The notes under the pieces: model-generated
What the model saw: the letters and a program-made list of their open reading frames with translations, nothing else
Database searches by the model: none
What the model was told of the DNA's origin: nothing
Position numbers and translations under genes: made by a program
Shown here: positions 27,024-36,486 of the stretch, piece by piece
Layout of the letters: each line of letters starts with the position of its first letter
Numbering within the stretch: the stretch's first letter is position 1
Source: Pseudomonas psychrophila
GTDB lineage: Bacteria > Pseudomonadota > Gammaproteobacteria > Pseudomonadales > Pseudomonadaceae
Reading direction: 5' to 3'
Assembly: GCF_001043005.1 (NCBI RefSeq)
Contig: NZ_JYKZ01000003.1
Location: forward strand, 310,001-374,000
Length of the DNA: 64,000 nucleotides

Positions 27024-28682
27024 TCAAGCCACCTTGCTGACGGCTGGCGTCACCTGGATGTGTGGCTGCGCGTTGAGCGCCAGGGCCAGTTCATTGCAGG
27101 CCTTGCCGAGGGTTTGCGGTGTGGCCAGCCCGGCGAGGAAGCGGTCAGGGCGCAACAGGGCAATGGACGATGAGCCGCGAGCGAACCACTCGCGCAGGCG
27201 GCCGCTGCTGTCGCCGACGCGAATCACGTCGTTGCCGGCGTCGCTCGGGGCCCTGAGTTGGACATCCGGCAGCACTTGAATAAACCGCGTGCCCAGGGTT
27301 TTCCATTGCGCAATCTGCGCCGCCGTCAGGCCCCAGGTCGGGTCGCAGCCCCAGGCGATAATGGCGAAATTCTCGCCGATCACTTCATCGAGCAATACGG
27401 TTTCACCCGCGTCGGTCATCACCTTGGGCTGAATGAACATCTTGCCCACCGGCGAGCCTTTTTCGCTCGGCACGATCAGGGCGCCACGGGTGTATTGCGG
27501 CATGGGCTTGAAGCGCATTTCGACGAAGTAGCGTTTGACCGGCGGCACATAGTTGAGCAGCCACGACACACCATCGCGCAGGGTGCCCTGCCAGCGCTTG
27601 GGTGGCGCCAGCACGTGGCCGGCCAGTACCGAGAGGTCGATCATGGCCTTGGCGTGATCCCGGCGCTCCAGCTCATAGCTGTCGAGCAGGCGGTCGCTGG
27701 CCAGGCCCTTGATCACCAGCGACAGCTTCCAGGCCAGGTTGGAGGCATCGCGCATGCCGCTGTTGTAACCCTGGCCCTGCCAGACCGGCATGATATGCGC
27801 GGCATCCCCGGCCAGCAGTACCCGGCCCTGGCGGAAGCTGCCTGCGAGGCGGGCGTTGTGGGTATAGACGCGGCTGCGAATCAGCTCGATGCGGTCCGGG
27901 TCCGGCAGCACCTTGGCCAGCAGCTTGCGCATGTTTTCGGGCTTGCTCAGCTCAGCTTCGGTCTCGCCGGGCATCACCATAAACTCAAAGCGGCGCACGC
28001 CGTGGGGCAGGGCGGCGGACACGTAAGGGCGCACCGGGTCGCAGCACAGGTACACATGGGGCGTGCTCAGGGGGTCGTTGGCGATATCCACCACGATCCA
28101 CTGATTGGGCGCGGTTTTGCCTTCAAAACTGATGTCCAGGCTGCGGCGCACCAGGCTGTTGCCGCCATCGCAGCCAATCAGGTATTTGGCCTGCAAGCGC
28201 TCGCTGCGGCCCTCGGCGTTTTTCAGTGTGAGTTGTACACCGCTGTCGCTTTGCTCGAAGCCTTCGAGTTCGCGGCCGAACAGCACCTTGACGTTGTCAA
28301 AGCGTTCCAGCCCTTCGAACAGTACCCGGTCTGCCAAGGGCTGGATAAAGGCGTTGCGCCGGGACCAGCCGAACTCATCGGTCTTGGGCTGGATATCTGC
28401 AAAGCAGCGACCCTTGGGTGTCATGAAACGCATCGCATGCCAGGGCGTGGTGTGCGGCAGCACGTTTTCGGCAAGGCCGACGGCCTGGAATGTGCGCAGG
28501 CTTTCGTCATCCAGGCCAATGGCGCGTGGGTAGTCGATCAGGCTGTCGAGCTTTTCCACCAAGGTGACGTTTACACCACATTGGCCCAGGTAATTGGCGA
28601 TCATCAGCCCGACAGGGCCAGCCCCGACAATGGCGACATCGGTACTCAGGTCCAAGGGGGAAGCAGTGGGTGCAGAACTCAT
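27024..28682 (-). CDS. mhpA: 3-(3-hydroxyphenyl)propionate hydroxylase
   Basis: A 552-residue class A flavoprotein monooxygenase: FAD-binding [17 protein letters not shown] near residue 20, the DG motif in [13 protein letters not shown] and the GD motif in [22 protein letters not shown]. It adds the ortho hydroxyl to 3-hydroxyphenylpropionate with NADH and O2. First gene of the mhp operon, transcribed away from mhpR across a 140-bp promoter region containing a perfect operator palindrome. Confidence 0.93.
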   Translation of the reverse strand: MSSAPTASPLDLSTDVAIVGAGPVGLMIANYLGQCGVNVTLVEKLDSLIDYPRAIGLDDESLRTFQAVGLAENVLPHTTPWHAMRFMTPKGRCFADIQPKTDEFGWSRRNAFIQPLADRVLFEGLERFDNVKVLFGRELEGFEQSDSGVQLTLKNAEGRSERLQAKYLIGCDGGNSLVRRSLDISFEGKTAPNQWIVVDIANDPLSTPHVYLCCDPVRPYVSAALPHGVRRFEFMVMPGETEAELSKPENMRKLLAKVLPDPDRIELIRSRVYTHNARLAGSFRQGRVLLAGDAAHIMPVWQGQGYNSGMRDASNLAWKLSLVIKGLASDRLLDSYELERRDHAKAMIDLSVLAGHVLAPPKRWQGTLRDGVSWLLNYVPPVKRYFVEMRFKPMPQYTRGALIVPSEKGSPVGKMFIQPKVMTDAGETVLLDEVIGENFAIIAWGCDPTWGLTAAQIAQWKTLGTRFIQVLPDVQLRAPSDAGNDVIRVGDSSGRLREWFARGSSSIALLRPDRFLAGLATPQTLGKACNELALALNAQPHIQVTPAVSKVA

Positions 28683-28772
28683 GGGTATCTCCGTACAGCG
28701 CTTTTTTTGGATTTCTTGTTGGGCGCAGTATGGAAATCACGAAGCTGGTGAACAACGACAACCCTTGCTAGG

Positions 28773-28787
28773 GTGCACTCAGTGCAC
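28773..28787. promoter_or_regulatory. MhpR operator (perfect 15-bp palindrome)
   Basis: gtgcact-c-agtgcac is a perfect inverted repeat in the mhpR-mhpA intergenic region. It closely resembles the GGTGCACCTGGTGCACA palindrome bound by E. coli MhpR, as I recall it. Confidence 0.75.
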
Positions 28788-28822
28788 ATCGTTGATTTAC
28801 CGATAAAAATAATGGGAAACAC

Positions 28823-29611
28823 ATGAGCGAAACCGAATATAAGGCCGTGCGGGGCTTGATGCGCGGGCTGTTACTGATCAACGGTCTCAACCGTTTCGAC
28901 GGGGGCGCCAGCACGGCTCAACTGGCCGACCAGAGTGGCCTGCACCGTACGACCGTGCGTCGTTTGCTGGAGACATTGCAGGCTGAAGGCTACGTGCGCC
29001 GCAGTGAATCCGATGACAGCTACCGGTTGACGCTGAAGGTACGAGAACTGAGTGAAGGCTTTCGCGATGAGCAGTGGATTTCATCGATTGCTGCGCCCTT
29101 GCTCGGCCAGTTGCTCCAGCAAGTGGCGTGGCCCACCGACTTGTGCACCCTGGACGGTGACGCCATGGTGATTCGCGAAACCACTCACCGTTTCAGTCGC
29201 CTGTCGTTTCACCGTTCGATGGTGGGTCGCCGCTTACCCTTGCTGATGACCGCAACCGGGCGGGCATATTTCGCGTTTTGCCCGCCTGCCGAGCGAGAAG
29301 AATTGATCGAATTGATGATCAGTCGAGACGACGTGCAATCACCGCTGGCGGCGGATCGACGATTCGTCGAGCGACTGGTGGAGCACACCCGCAGCAAGGG
29401 TTATGGCGAAAACAACTCGCACTGGGGCGAAGAGCGCAAGATAGCGGCGATTGCGATCCCGGTGATGCATGAGGATAGGGTGATGGGTTGCCTGAACCTG
29501 GTCTATATCGCCAAGGCCATGCCAGTTGAAGAAGCTGCCCGCCGCTTCTTACCGGCGATGCAGGAGGTGGTGGGAAAAATTCAGGCGGGGCTGGGCGCAG
29601 ACAAACTGTAG
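28823..29611 (+). CDS. mhpR: IclR-family transcriptional activator of the mhp genes
   Basis: A 262-residue IclR regulator: N-terminal winged helix (GGASTAQLADQSGLHRTTVRRLLETLQAEGYVRR) and a C-terminal effector domain (RLSFHRSMVGRRLPLLMTATGRAYFA; AIAIPVMHEDRVMGCLNLVYIAKAM). Divergent from mhpA, it would activate the operon with 3-hydroxyphenylpropionate as inducer, as in E. coli. The stop codon TAG is made by the first bases of a dispersed repeat (gtagccgctgagg), so the native C-terminus may have been changed by repeat insertion. Confidence 0.9.
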   Translation: MSETEYKAVRGLMRGLLLINGLNRFDGGASTAQLADQSGLHRTTVRRLLETLQAEGYVRRSESDDSYRLTLKVRELSEGFRDEQWISSIAAPLLGQLLQQVAWPTDLCTLDGDAMVIRETTHRFSRLSFHRSMVGRRLPLLMTATGRAYFAFCPPAEREELIELMISRDDVQSPLAADRRFVERLVEHTRSKGYGENNSHWGEERKIAAIAIPVMHEDRVMGCLNLVYIAKAMPVEEAARRFLPAMQEVVGKIQAGLGADKL

Positions 29612-29730
29612 CCGCTGAGGAGCGCAACGAGGCTGCGATGGGCAGCCCTCGCATTCTCAGACAGACCGGGTGTGCAGGGTTTGCGACCGCTGCGCGCTCG
29701 AACGTAGCCTCGTTCTACTCGTCAGCGGCT
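29608..29730. repeat. Dispersed palindromic repeat, copy D (diverged)
   Basis: Begins gtagccgctgaggagcgcaacgaggctgcg, overlapping the mhpR stop codon, and ends cgtagcctcgttctactcgtcagcggct. The middle is shorter and more diverged than in copies B and C. Confidence 0.75.
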
Positions 29731-29783
29731 TGTCTGTTGGCGCTTAAACGTTTTGCGCAAGGTTCTGTGGCGTCTGCCATGGA

Positions 29784-29813
29784 TTTTGCTTTTGCTTTTG
29801 CTTTTGCTTTTGC
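29784..29813 (+). repeat. Short tandem repeat (ttttgc)5
   Basis: Five perfect copies of a hexamer in non-coding DNA between repeat copy D and the long repeat. Hexamer tracts are prone to slippage and copy-number variation. Confidence 0.9.
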
Positions 29814-29846
29814 TGGAGCCACACGTATGTCCAGACGACGCGAATG

Positions 29847-30647
29847 CCCATGACAGTGCCGGAGTGAGGGAACCACCGAGCCTGGGCGAGTCGGCCGTAT
29901 GGTAGGGCAAGCCTTTTTGGTGACTTTTTCGGCGTCTGGAAAAAGTGACCCGCTGTAAGGGCGGAACCCGTAGAAAGTCGTGACATATCGAATGGATATG
30001 GACTCGGCATCGCTGCGGGCGCTTCGCAAAACAACTGGCACACGGGGTACATATCCGGCATTCGCAGTTAACTGAAATGATGGTTTCGCTCTTACAGCGA
30101 GTCACTTTGCAAAAGCGGCAAAGTAACCAAAGCGCTTTCGCCCCCGCGTACGGCCCTCGCTGCGCTCAGGTTCCCTCATTCCGGTCCCGCTCCGTGGGCA
30201 CGCCGTGACGGGCCATCCATGGCCCAACACGGCTCTCCCGGCATCCATGCCGGTCGACCCACTGCGCAGAACCTCCTCTCGGCCTCCCGAAGGGGCGGGC
30301 AGATCAAAAGCACTGCCCGCCGAGGCGGCCGACCGGCCGGCCTGGTTGGTGGGTTGCATTCACGATCCGTAGCAGCTGACGAGCCGTGCGAGGCTGCGTT
30401 CGGCTTGGTGCGCCACTGCGACGCAGCAGTCGTGAAATCGGCTTGCACGGTTAATCAGGCACTGCGCGTATTCCGGTTTTGCGACCGCTGCGCGATCGAA
30501 CGTAGCCTCGTTCTACTCGTCAACTGCTACGTAGAGGGATAGACGACGAATCCTGTAGACGCAGCCGTCGTATAACCCTGCACTAGGGTGTTTTTCTATG
30601 CAGGCTGCAATCGCCAACCCAACACATTCAACACGTCACAACCATCT
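29847..30647. repeat. 801-bp duplicated segment, copy R1 (contains an inverted-repeat element)
   Basis: Nearly colinear with 44102-44902, equal in length and differing by scattered substitutions. Inside it, a left arm (about 29847-29959) is the diverged reverse complement of a right arm (about 30091-30236) around a ~130-bp loop, so part of the segment is itself a long inverted-repeat element. The segment then carries palindromic repeat copy E and ends in the 3' part of the DUF3077 gene. Open frames in it (some with Lys-rich or Arg-rich translations) are not credible genes. Confidence 0.8.
30369..30530. repeat. Dispersed palindromic repeat, copy E
   Basis: Same ends as copies B and C, with gtagcagctgacgag at left and ctcgtcaactgctac at right, and a slightly longer left half (ggcttggtgcgccactgcgacgcagcagtcg). 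Part of duplicated segment R1. Confidence 0.8.
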
Positions 30648-30865
30648 CGCAGTAGCAGCGCAGCCGCCGTGGCAAGATGTTTGAGATTAACCGAATCTGC
30701 CTGCTGCAATTCGCGGCTGGAGAGTGTTTCCATAAGTTGGGTTGCCGCCAGCATGCGGGCCACGGCGTTGGCGTGAAGCACATCGAGGGGCGTATTGCGG
30801 TCGATAAATAAGGCGGGGATGGTGCAGTCGATGGCGGTTAGCGGAATAAATGGATGTTGAGTCAT
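30596..30865 (-). CDS. DUF3077-family small protein
   Basis: An 89-residue cytosolic protein with no signal peptide or membrane segment; sequence features such as PLDVLHANAVARMLAATQLMETLS and LKHLATAAALLLRDGCDVLNVLGW match the DUF3077 proteins common in Pseudomonas, whose function is unknown to me. The start is the ATG at 30865, with aggag 7-8 bp upstream. A strongly structured segment (30926-31001) lies in the probable 5' leader, suggesting RNA-level control. The last ~17 codons are duplicated at 44851-44901. Confidence 0.75.
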   Translation of the reverse strand: MTQHPFIPLTAIDCTIPALFIDRNTPLDVLHANAVARMLAATQLMETLSSRELQQADSVNLKHLATAAALLLRDGCDVLNVLGWRLQPA

Positions 30866-30925
30866 AAGTGATGCTCCTGGAAGGGTATTTGAGCCAGCTT
30901 ATTTCGTCGCCAAACGAAAACAGGT

Positions 30926-31001
30926 GGCCGCTGTACGCGGGTTGGCGAACCGGTGATCCAGGAAACCCGGCAGACCCGAAGATCTCCCACGTACAGCTGC
31001 C
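30926..31001 (-). ncRNA. Predicted structured leader RNA upstream of the DUF3077 gene
   Basis: Read on the minus strand, ggc-a-gctgtacg-t-ggg at the 5' side pairs with ccc-g-cgtacagc-g-gcc at the 3' side. This gives a closing helix of about 14 pairs broken only by one A.G and one U.G. Inside it are two smaller hairpins (aga...cttcgg...tct and ccgg...ccgg), giving a three-way-junction shape. It ends 60 bp before the DUF3077 start codon. A tttcg...cgaaa hairpin follows. I do not recognise it as a named Rfam family. The 45-codon open frame through it (MAKRVFCSHCFMAAVRG...) could alternatively be a small gene. Confidence 0.4.
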
Positions 31002-31221
31002 ATAAAGCAGTGCGAGCAAAATACACGCTTAGCCATATTTAACAACCACACGTTAACTGGATACTGCCAGGTCGCCAAACCCGGTCGCCTTATCGGCGAG
31101 GGCTGACTATAGGCGTCGTGCCGATACCTCAGCAATTGGCAAACCTGTGCGAAAAATCCTGAAAGTTCGTAGTGGGGCTGGTGATGTGCGGGGCCGCGAT
31201 TGGGGGCTTTGGTGATAGCTG

Positions 31222-31345
31222 GCAGGCCGGGTACATATCCGGCATGCATGTCTAACTGGAATAGGGGTTTCGTTCTTACAGCGAGTCACTTTGCAAAAGC
31301 GGCAAAGTAACCAAAGCGCTTTCGCCCCTGCGTACGCCTGTCGCC
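31222..31345. repeat. Third, partial copy of the long repeat (loop plus right arm)
   Basis: gggtacatatccggcat, then cttacagcgagtcactttgcaaaagcggcaaagtaaccaaagcgctttcgcccc, matches the loop end and right arm of R1 and R2. The left arm is missing. The remaining bases up to the LysR gene stop show no gene. Confidence 0.75.
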
Positions 31346-31383
31346 GGTGCGCAGCGGTCCCGGGATCTTTACACTTTCTTTGT

Positions 31384-32253
31384 CTACAATCGCTGCCAGA
31401 GCGCATCAGCCTGGGGGTTACGGTTGTCCCTCCACCGCACCAGAATGACTTCCAGGTGGTCGGACTCCATGTCCGGATACAAGCGCACCAGCTCCCCGCG
31501 CTCGATCAGCGGTGCAACCATGCTGTGTGGCATGCACGCCACGCCCTGGCCGCTGGCGACCATCGGTTTGAGGGCTTCGGACACTGTGGCCTCAAACACC
31601 TGAAGCAGGCGGTGGGGCTGGGGGTGACGGTTGATCTGGGTACGGGACAATTCATGCAGTTGCGCACTGCGCGAATAACTGAGCAGCGGGATCGGTTCAT
31701 CGGTCTGGGCGCAATGCACCGCCAGTGCCGGGGTGGCGACCCAGTACAGCTCGTCATGGCCCAAGGACTTGACCTCGAACTCACTTTGCCGGGAGTAGGG
31801 CGCGGTCTTGGTATCACGGTAGAACAGGATGAAATCACAACGTCCGGACATCAGCGCCATGTAGTAGTCATCGGTGCTGCGATAGCCGGTATCGATACGG
31901 GTGAACAGGGGCGTTTGCGGGCTGTTCAACTGGCTGATCCAGTCCGGGAAAAAGTTGCACGCCAGGGTGTGCAACGAGGCAAAGGTCAGGGGCCGATTAA
32001 GCACTTTTACGCTCTGTTCACAGTCGCGGGCCATGCGCACCAATTCCACGGCATTGGGCAGCAAGGCTTCACCGGCGGCCGTCAGTCGCACGGGGTTGCG
32101 TTCGCGGTCGATCAGGGTGGCTCCCAGGTGCGCTTCCAGCAATTGAATTCGCCGGCTCAGCGCCGATTGCGAAGAGCCGCGCATGCTGGCCGCCGCCGTG
32201 AACTTGCCGGTATCGGCCAGGGCGAGAAAGTCTTCATACCAGTCGATGTTCAT
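31384..32253 (-). CDS. LysR-family transcriptional regulator
   Basis: A 289-residue LysR protein with the N-terminal helix-turn-helix (WYEDFLALADTGKFTAAASMRGSSQSALSRRIQLLEAHLGATLIDR) and a C-terminal effector-binding domain. It is divergent from the amino-acid ABC transporter operon across 154 bp, so regulation of aapJQMP-like genes and the asparaginase is the natural guess. No characteristic T-N11-A site was convincingly identified in the gap. The effector is unknown. Confidence 0.85.
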   Translation of the reverse strand: MNIDWYEDFLALADTGKFTAAASMRGSSQSALSRRIQLLEAHLGATLIDRERNPVRLTAAGEALLPNAVELVRMARDCEQSVKVLNRPLTFASLHTLACNFFPDWISQLNSPQTPLFTRIDTGYRSTDDYYMALMSGRCDFILFYRDTKTAPYSRQSEFEVKSLGHDELYWVATPALAVHCAQTDEPIPLLSYSRSAQLHELSRTQINRHPQPHRLLQVFEATVSEALKPMVASGQGVACMPHSMVAPLIERGELVRLYPDMESDHLEVILVRWRDNRNPQADALWQRL

Positions 32254-32407
32254 AGAGTTATTCCAATATTCGATAGCGCGTCCAGCTTAGTGGATCAATA
32301 GTCGCTATCCGGCCCATGCCTCTGTCTTTATTGTGCGTCTTAACCGCCACCTGCCGTTGGATTGTGGTTGTCAGGCATAACAAGAAGAATTTTGAAGGGG
32401 CAATGAT

Positions 32408-33445
32408 ATGCACAAATTGAATAGGGTGAAGCTTTTACTTGGGGCACCACTGCTGGCGATGCTGGTGACCGGTGCTCAAGTTGCCCAGGCAGGTGTGCTG
32501 GACAAGGTCAAGGCCCATGGCAGCGTGCGCTGCGGGGTGGCCGGCGACAAGCCGGGGTTTTCCCTGATCGACGACAAAGGTCGCTGGACCGGCATGGACG
32601 TTGACCTGTGCCGTGCCGTTGCCGCCGCCGTGCTGGGCGATGCGGACAAGGTCGAGTACCTGACCACCACTGCAAAAAACCGCTTTACCGCCCTGGCTTC
32701 CGGGGAAATCGACATTCTGTCGCGGGCCGCATCCTGGACCGCCGAACGGGTGGCCAATCTGGGTGTGGACTTCACCACGGTCTGGTTTTACGACGGCCAG
32801 GGTTTCATGACCCACGCCGCGGATGGCATTAAAAAGCTGACGGATCTGGACGGAGCAACGTTCTGCCTGTCGCCGGGCACTACGTCGGAGCAGAACCTCG
32901 AGGACTATTTCGGTCGGCGCGGCCTGACGTACAAGACGGTGGTCATCGAGAAAAGCCCCGAACTGTACGCCGCGTTTCAGCGCGGGCGCTGCAACGCCAT
33001 CTCCAATGACTCCTCCGGCCTGGCTGCCCGATTGGCGCTGATGAACAACCCTCAAGACTACGTGCTGTTGCCGGAAGTCATTTCCAAGGAGCCCCTCGGC
33101 GCCTTCGTCGCCCAAGGGGACACCACCTGGCGCAATATCGTGACCTGGACCGCCTATGCCCTGATGACAGGTGAAGAACTGGGGGTGACATCTGAAAACG
33201 TCGACCAACTGCACAGTGATAAAACGGCGTCGACCGATATCGCCCGTTTGCTGGGCACTGAAGGCACGATCGGCAAGTCCTTTGGCCTGGACAGTGACTG
33301 GGCGTACCGCGCTCTCAAGCAAGTCGGCAACTACGCGCAGATCTATGACCGCAACCTCGGCCAGCAGACGGCACTGAACATCCCGCGCGGTCTGAACCGC
33401 AGCTGGAAAGACAATGGCTTGATGTACGCGCCGCCGATTCGTTAA
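32408..33445 (+). CDS. aapJ: Amino-acid ABC transporter substrate-binding protein (AapJ/BztA-like)
   Basis: A 345-residue periplasmic binding protein with signal peptide MHKLNRVKLLLGAPLLAMLVTGAQVAQA and the family-3 signature GFSLIDDKGRWTGMDVDLCRAVAAAVLGDADKVEYL. Length (~340) and motifs such as DVDLCRAVAAA and SPELYAAFQRGRCNAISND match the AapJ/BztA subgroup that binds Glu, Asp, Gln or Asn. It is the first gene of a tightly packed operon of five genes. Start ATG has gaagggg upstream. Confidence 0.88.
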   Translation: MHKLNRVKLLLGAPLLAMLVTGAQVAQAGVLDKVKAHGSVRCGVAGDKPGFSLIDDKGRWTGMDVDLCRAVAAAVLGDADKVEYLTTTAKNRFTALASGEIDILSRAASWTAERVANLGVDFTTVWFYDGQGFMTHAADGIKKLTDLDGATFCLSPGTTSEQNLEDYFGRRGLTYKTVVIEKSPELYAAFQRGRCNAISNDSSGLAARLALMNNPQDYVLLPEVISKEPLGAFVAQGDTTWRNIVTWTAYALMTGEELGVTSENVDQLHSDKTASTDIARLLGTEGTIGKSFGLDSDWAYRALKQVGNYAQIYDRNLGQQTALNIPRGLNRSWKDNGLMYAPPIR

Positions 33446-33458
33446 GGGAATTACTGTC

Positions 33459-34613
33459 ATGTCGACTTATCGTTCGCACAACCTGCGCCTGTCGAGTGTG
33501 TTGCAGCAAGGGCTGGTACTGGCTCTGGTTGCGGCGGTCTTTTACCTGCTTTCCAGTAATGCTGCGCTGAACCTGAAAAATCTGAATATTGCCTCGGGCT
33601 TCGGGTTTTTATCTCAGCGCGCTGGCTACGACATCAGTTTTTCGCTGATTGATTACACCCCGGACGCGAGCTATGCCCGGGCCTATCTGGTGGGGTTGCT
33701 CAACACCTTGCTGGTGTCAGTATTGAGCATTGTGCTGGCAACCCTCCTGGGGGGCGCACTGGGCATGGCCCGCGTCTCGGACAACTGGCTGATCAAGCGC
33801 CTGAGCGGGACGTGCATTGAGTTTCTGCGCAACGTGCCGCTGGTGGTGCATCTGGTCTGGTGGTACGGCCTGGTACTGGCGTTGCCAGGGGTCAAGCATT
33901 CGGCTTCGTTGTTTGGCGTGGTGTTTTTGAACAACAACGGTCTGAACCTGCCCTGGCTTGCGCAAGGCAGTCAGGTCGGCTGGGGCCTGACCCTGATGGT
34001 ATTGGGTACGTTGCTGGGTTATGTGTTTTGTCGCGTCAAGGAAGCCCGTACACCGTGGCGCGGATTTGCCTCCCGCCGATGGCCAGTGCTGTTGGCCGGT
34101 GCGGTATTGCTGCCGTTGCTGGTGTACGTCTTGAGCGATGCCCATTTGCAATGGGAAGTGCCTGTGCAGCGTGGTTTCGGGTTCAAGGGCGGAATCACCC
34201 TGGTGCCGGAGATGCTTGCCCTGTGCCTCGCCTTGTCGTTCTACAGCGCCAGCTACATCGCGGAAATCGTCAGGGGCGCCATTGAGTCGGTGCATCGCGG
34301 TCAGTACGAAGCAGCCAAAGCGCTCGGCTTCAAATCCGGCTCAACCATGCGCCAACTGATCGTGCCACAAGCGATCTATCCGATGATTCCGCAGATCACC
34401 AACACATACCTGAACATCGTCAAGAACTCCTCATTGGGTGTGGTCATCGGCTTTATGGAGCTGGTGTCGTCTACCGGCGGTACCACCCTGAACCAGACGG
34501 GCCAGGCCATTGAGTGCATCGCGCTGGTCATGGGGACTTACTGTGCAATCAGTCTGGTGATCTCTCTGGGGATGAACATCTATAACCATCGTATTGGCCA
34601 GAGGGGGCACTGA
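33459..34613 (+). CDS. aapQ: Amino-acid ABC transporter permease (AapQ-like)
   Basis: A 384-residue inner-membrane permease of the His/Glu/Gln/Arg family. It has the typical long Aap/Bzt central insertion between the first and later TM helices and the C-terminal EAA loop (ESVHRGQYEAAKALGFKSGSTMRQLIVPQAIYPMIPQ). It pairs with the next gene product to form the heterodimeric channel. Start follows the binding-protein stop by 13 bp. Confidence 0.88.
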   Translation: MSTYRSHNLRLSSVLQQGLVLALVAAVFYLLSSNAALNLKNLNIASGFGFLSQRAGYDISFSLIDYTPDASYARAYLVGLLNTLLVSVLSIVLATLLGGALGMARVSDNWLIKRLSGTCIEFLRNVPLVVHLVWWYGLVLALPGVKHSASLFGVVFLNNNGLNLPWLAQGSQVGWGLTLMVLGTLLGYVFCRVKEARTPWRGFASRRWPVLLAGAVLLPLLVYVLSDAHLQWEVPVQRGFGFKGGITLVPEMLALCLALSFYSASYIAEIVRGAIESVHRGQYEAAKALGFKSGSTMRQLIVPQAIYPMIPQITNTYLNIVKNSSLGVVIGFMELVSSTGGTTLNQTGQAIECIALVMGTYCAISLVISLGMNIYNHRIGQRGH

Positions 34614-34615
34614 AC

Positions 34616-35713
34616 ATGACTGCCATGAATCAATCACTGGCTATCGCGCTGGCACCTCCAAAATTGCCCTGGGCTCAGCGGGCGCTGGCCTGGTGCCGTA
34701 GTCAGCTGTTCCCCAGTGTTGGCCACAGCCTGCTGACGCTCGGCGTGATTGCACTGTTGTGCTGGTGCATTCCTACGGCACTCAACTGGCTAGTGTTCGA
34801 CGCGACGTTCGTGGGCGACAGCGCCAAGGACTGCAACCCCGCCGGGGCATGCTGGCTGCCGATCACCCAACGCTGGAACCTGTTTGTGTATGGCTTTTAC
34901 CCGCAAGCCGAGCAGTGGCGAGTGACCCTGTCGCTGATACTGGCGGGCGCGGCGTTTGTTTTGCTGTTTTTCAAACGTCTGGACCGCCGCGTGCTGCTGG
35001 CGTACCTGGCCTTGCTGCCGATCGTGATGTGGTGGCTGCTCAAGGGCGGGGCCGGTTTGCCCGAGGTGTCTTCGACCAAGTTTGCCGGGATGCTGGTGAC
35101 GATCTTTCTGGGTACCGCAGGGATGATTTTCGCCTTGCCCCTGGGGATTTTGCTGGCCTTGGGTCGACGCTCAAAGTTGCCGGTTATCCGCATGCTGTGC
35201 GTGCTCTATATCGAGCTGGTGCGCTCGGTGCCGGTGATCTCTCTGCTGTTTATGGCTTCGCTGATGATTCAGCTGTTTCTGCCGCCGGACTCGGCCTTCG
35301 ACATCCTGCTTCGGGTGCAACTGGTGCTGATCCTGTTTACCGCCGCCTATATGGCCGAGACCCTGCGCGGCGGTTTGCAGAACCTGCCCAAGGGGCAGTA
35401 TGAAGCGGCCATGGCGCTGGGTTTTGGCTACTGGAAAACCATGGGCCAGATCATCCTGCCGCAAGTGCTCAAGCAATCCATTGCGCCCTTGCTCACACAA
35501 TTTATCGGCCTGTTCAAGGAAACCACGCTGGTGATGATTGTCGGCGTGCTGGACATCGTCGGTATCGCCATGAGCACCGCCGTCGCGCCGGAGTGGGTTG
35601 AGTACGGCCACGAAATTTACGTCTTCCTGGCGATCTATTTCTTTGTCATCTGTTTTGCACTGTCGCGCTATGCCCGACATCTTGAACTTCGTATGGAGCA
35701 AAGCCGCTCATGA
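34616..35713 (+). CDS. aapM: Amino-acid ABC transporter permease (AapM-like)
   Basis: A 365-residue second permease, with the EAA-loop motif [37 protein letters not shown]. The periplasmic insert contains [11 protein letters not shown], characteristic of AapM/BztC proteins. The start is 2 bp after aapQ, and the stop overlaps the ATPase start (atga). Confidence 0.88.
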   Translation: MTAMNQSLAIALAPPKLPWAQRALAWCRSQLFPSVGHSLLTLGVIALLCWCIPTALNWLVFDATFVGDSAKDCNPAGACWLPITQRWNLFVYGFYPQAEQWRVTLSLILAGAAFVLLFFKRLDRRVLLAYLALLPIVMWWLLKGGAGLPEVSSTKFAGMLVTIFLGTAGMIFALPLGILLALGRRSKLPVIRMLCVLYIELVRSVPVISLLFMASLMIQLFLPPDSAFDILLRVQLVLILFTAAYMAETLRGGLQNLPKGQYEAAMALGFGYWKTMGQIILPQVLKQSIAPLLTQFIGLFKETTLVMIVGVLDIVGIAMSTAVAPEWVEYGHEIYVFLAIYFFVICFALSRYARHLELRMEQSRS

Positions 35714-36486
35714 TCATGAAACCCAAGGCAGATGCCGCCGAGATGGTGCGTATCGAACAATTGAACAAGTGGTTCGGCAATGCCCACGTGTTGAAAAACA
35801 TCTCCCTGAATGTCCATGCCGGGGAGAAAGTGGTGATCTGCGGGCCTTCCGGTTCCGGCAAGTCGACCCTGATCCGCTGCATCAATCAGCTGGAACAGCA
35901 TCAGCAAGGGTTGGTCGAGGTGCTGGGCGAGGAGCTCAATGGCAGCGTCAAGGGCCTGGAGCGAATCCGTCGGCAGGTGGGCATGTGTTTTCAGCACTTC
36001 AATCTGTTCCCGCACCTGACGGTACTGAAAAACTGCACCTTGCCCCAGACGTCCAATCTGGGTGTGCCTGAGGCTGAAGCCATCGAACGTGCACTGGCCT
36101 TGCTGGACAAGGTCAAGATGCGCGATCACGCCAACAAGTTTCCCTCGCAGTTGTCCGGTGGGCAGCAGCAGCGTATCGCTATTGCCCGGGCATTGTGCAT
36201 GCAACCCAAGGTAATGCTGTTCGACGAGCCGACCTCGGCGCTGGACCCGGAAATGATCGCCGAAGTGCTGGATGTGATGACCAGCCTGGCCCAGGAAGGC
36301 ATGACCATGATCTGCGTGACCCATGAAATGGGTTTTGCCCGAAAGGTCGCAGACAGGATCGTATTCATGGACCAGGGCGAAATCGTCGAAGAAGCGCCCC
36401 CCGAGCGTTTTTTCTCGGCCCCGGAATCACCTCGGACCCAACGTTTTTTGAGCCAGATAATTAATCACGGAGTGCATGCGCAATGA
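35710..36486 (+). CDS. aapP: Amino-acid ABC transporter ATP-binding protein (AapP-like)
   Basis: A 258-residue ABC ATPase: Walker [10 protein letters not shown], signature [15 protein letters not shown], Walker [15 protein letters not shown] and switch His in [15 protein letters not shown]. It powers the AapQM permease pair. Start overlaps aapM by 4 bp, and stop overlaps the asparaginase start by 4 bp (atga), so all are translationally coupled. Confidence 0.92.
   Translation: MIMKPKADAAEMVRIEQLNKWFGNAHVLKNISLNVHAGEKVVICGPSGSGKSTLIRCINQLEQHQQGLVEVLGEELNGSVKGLERIRRQVGMCFQHFNLFPHLTVLKNCTLPQTSNLGVPEAEAIERALALLDKVKMRDHANKFPSQLSGGQQQRIAIARALCMQPKVMLFDEPTSALDPEMIAEVLDVMTSLAQEGMTMICVTHEMGFARKVADRIVFMDQGEIVEEAPPERFFSAPESPRTQRFLSQIINHGVHAQ

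Noticed and set aside
29722..30105. Lys/Arg-rich ORFs in the repeat region (e.g. KSKSKSKSK, KAKAKAKAK)
   Set aside because: They arise from the ttttgc hexamer tract and the inverted-repeat element read in several frames; no coding signature.
32254..32407. Sigma54 promoter before the amino-acid transporter
   Set aside because: No TGGCAC-N5-TTGC-type element could be found in the gap.
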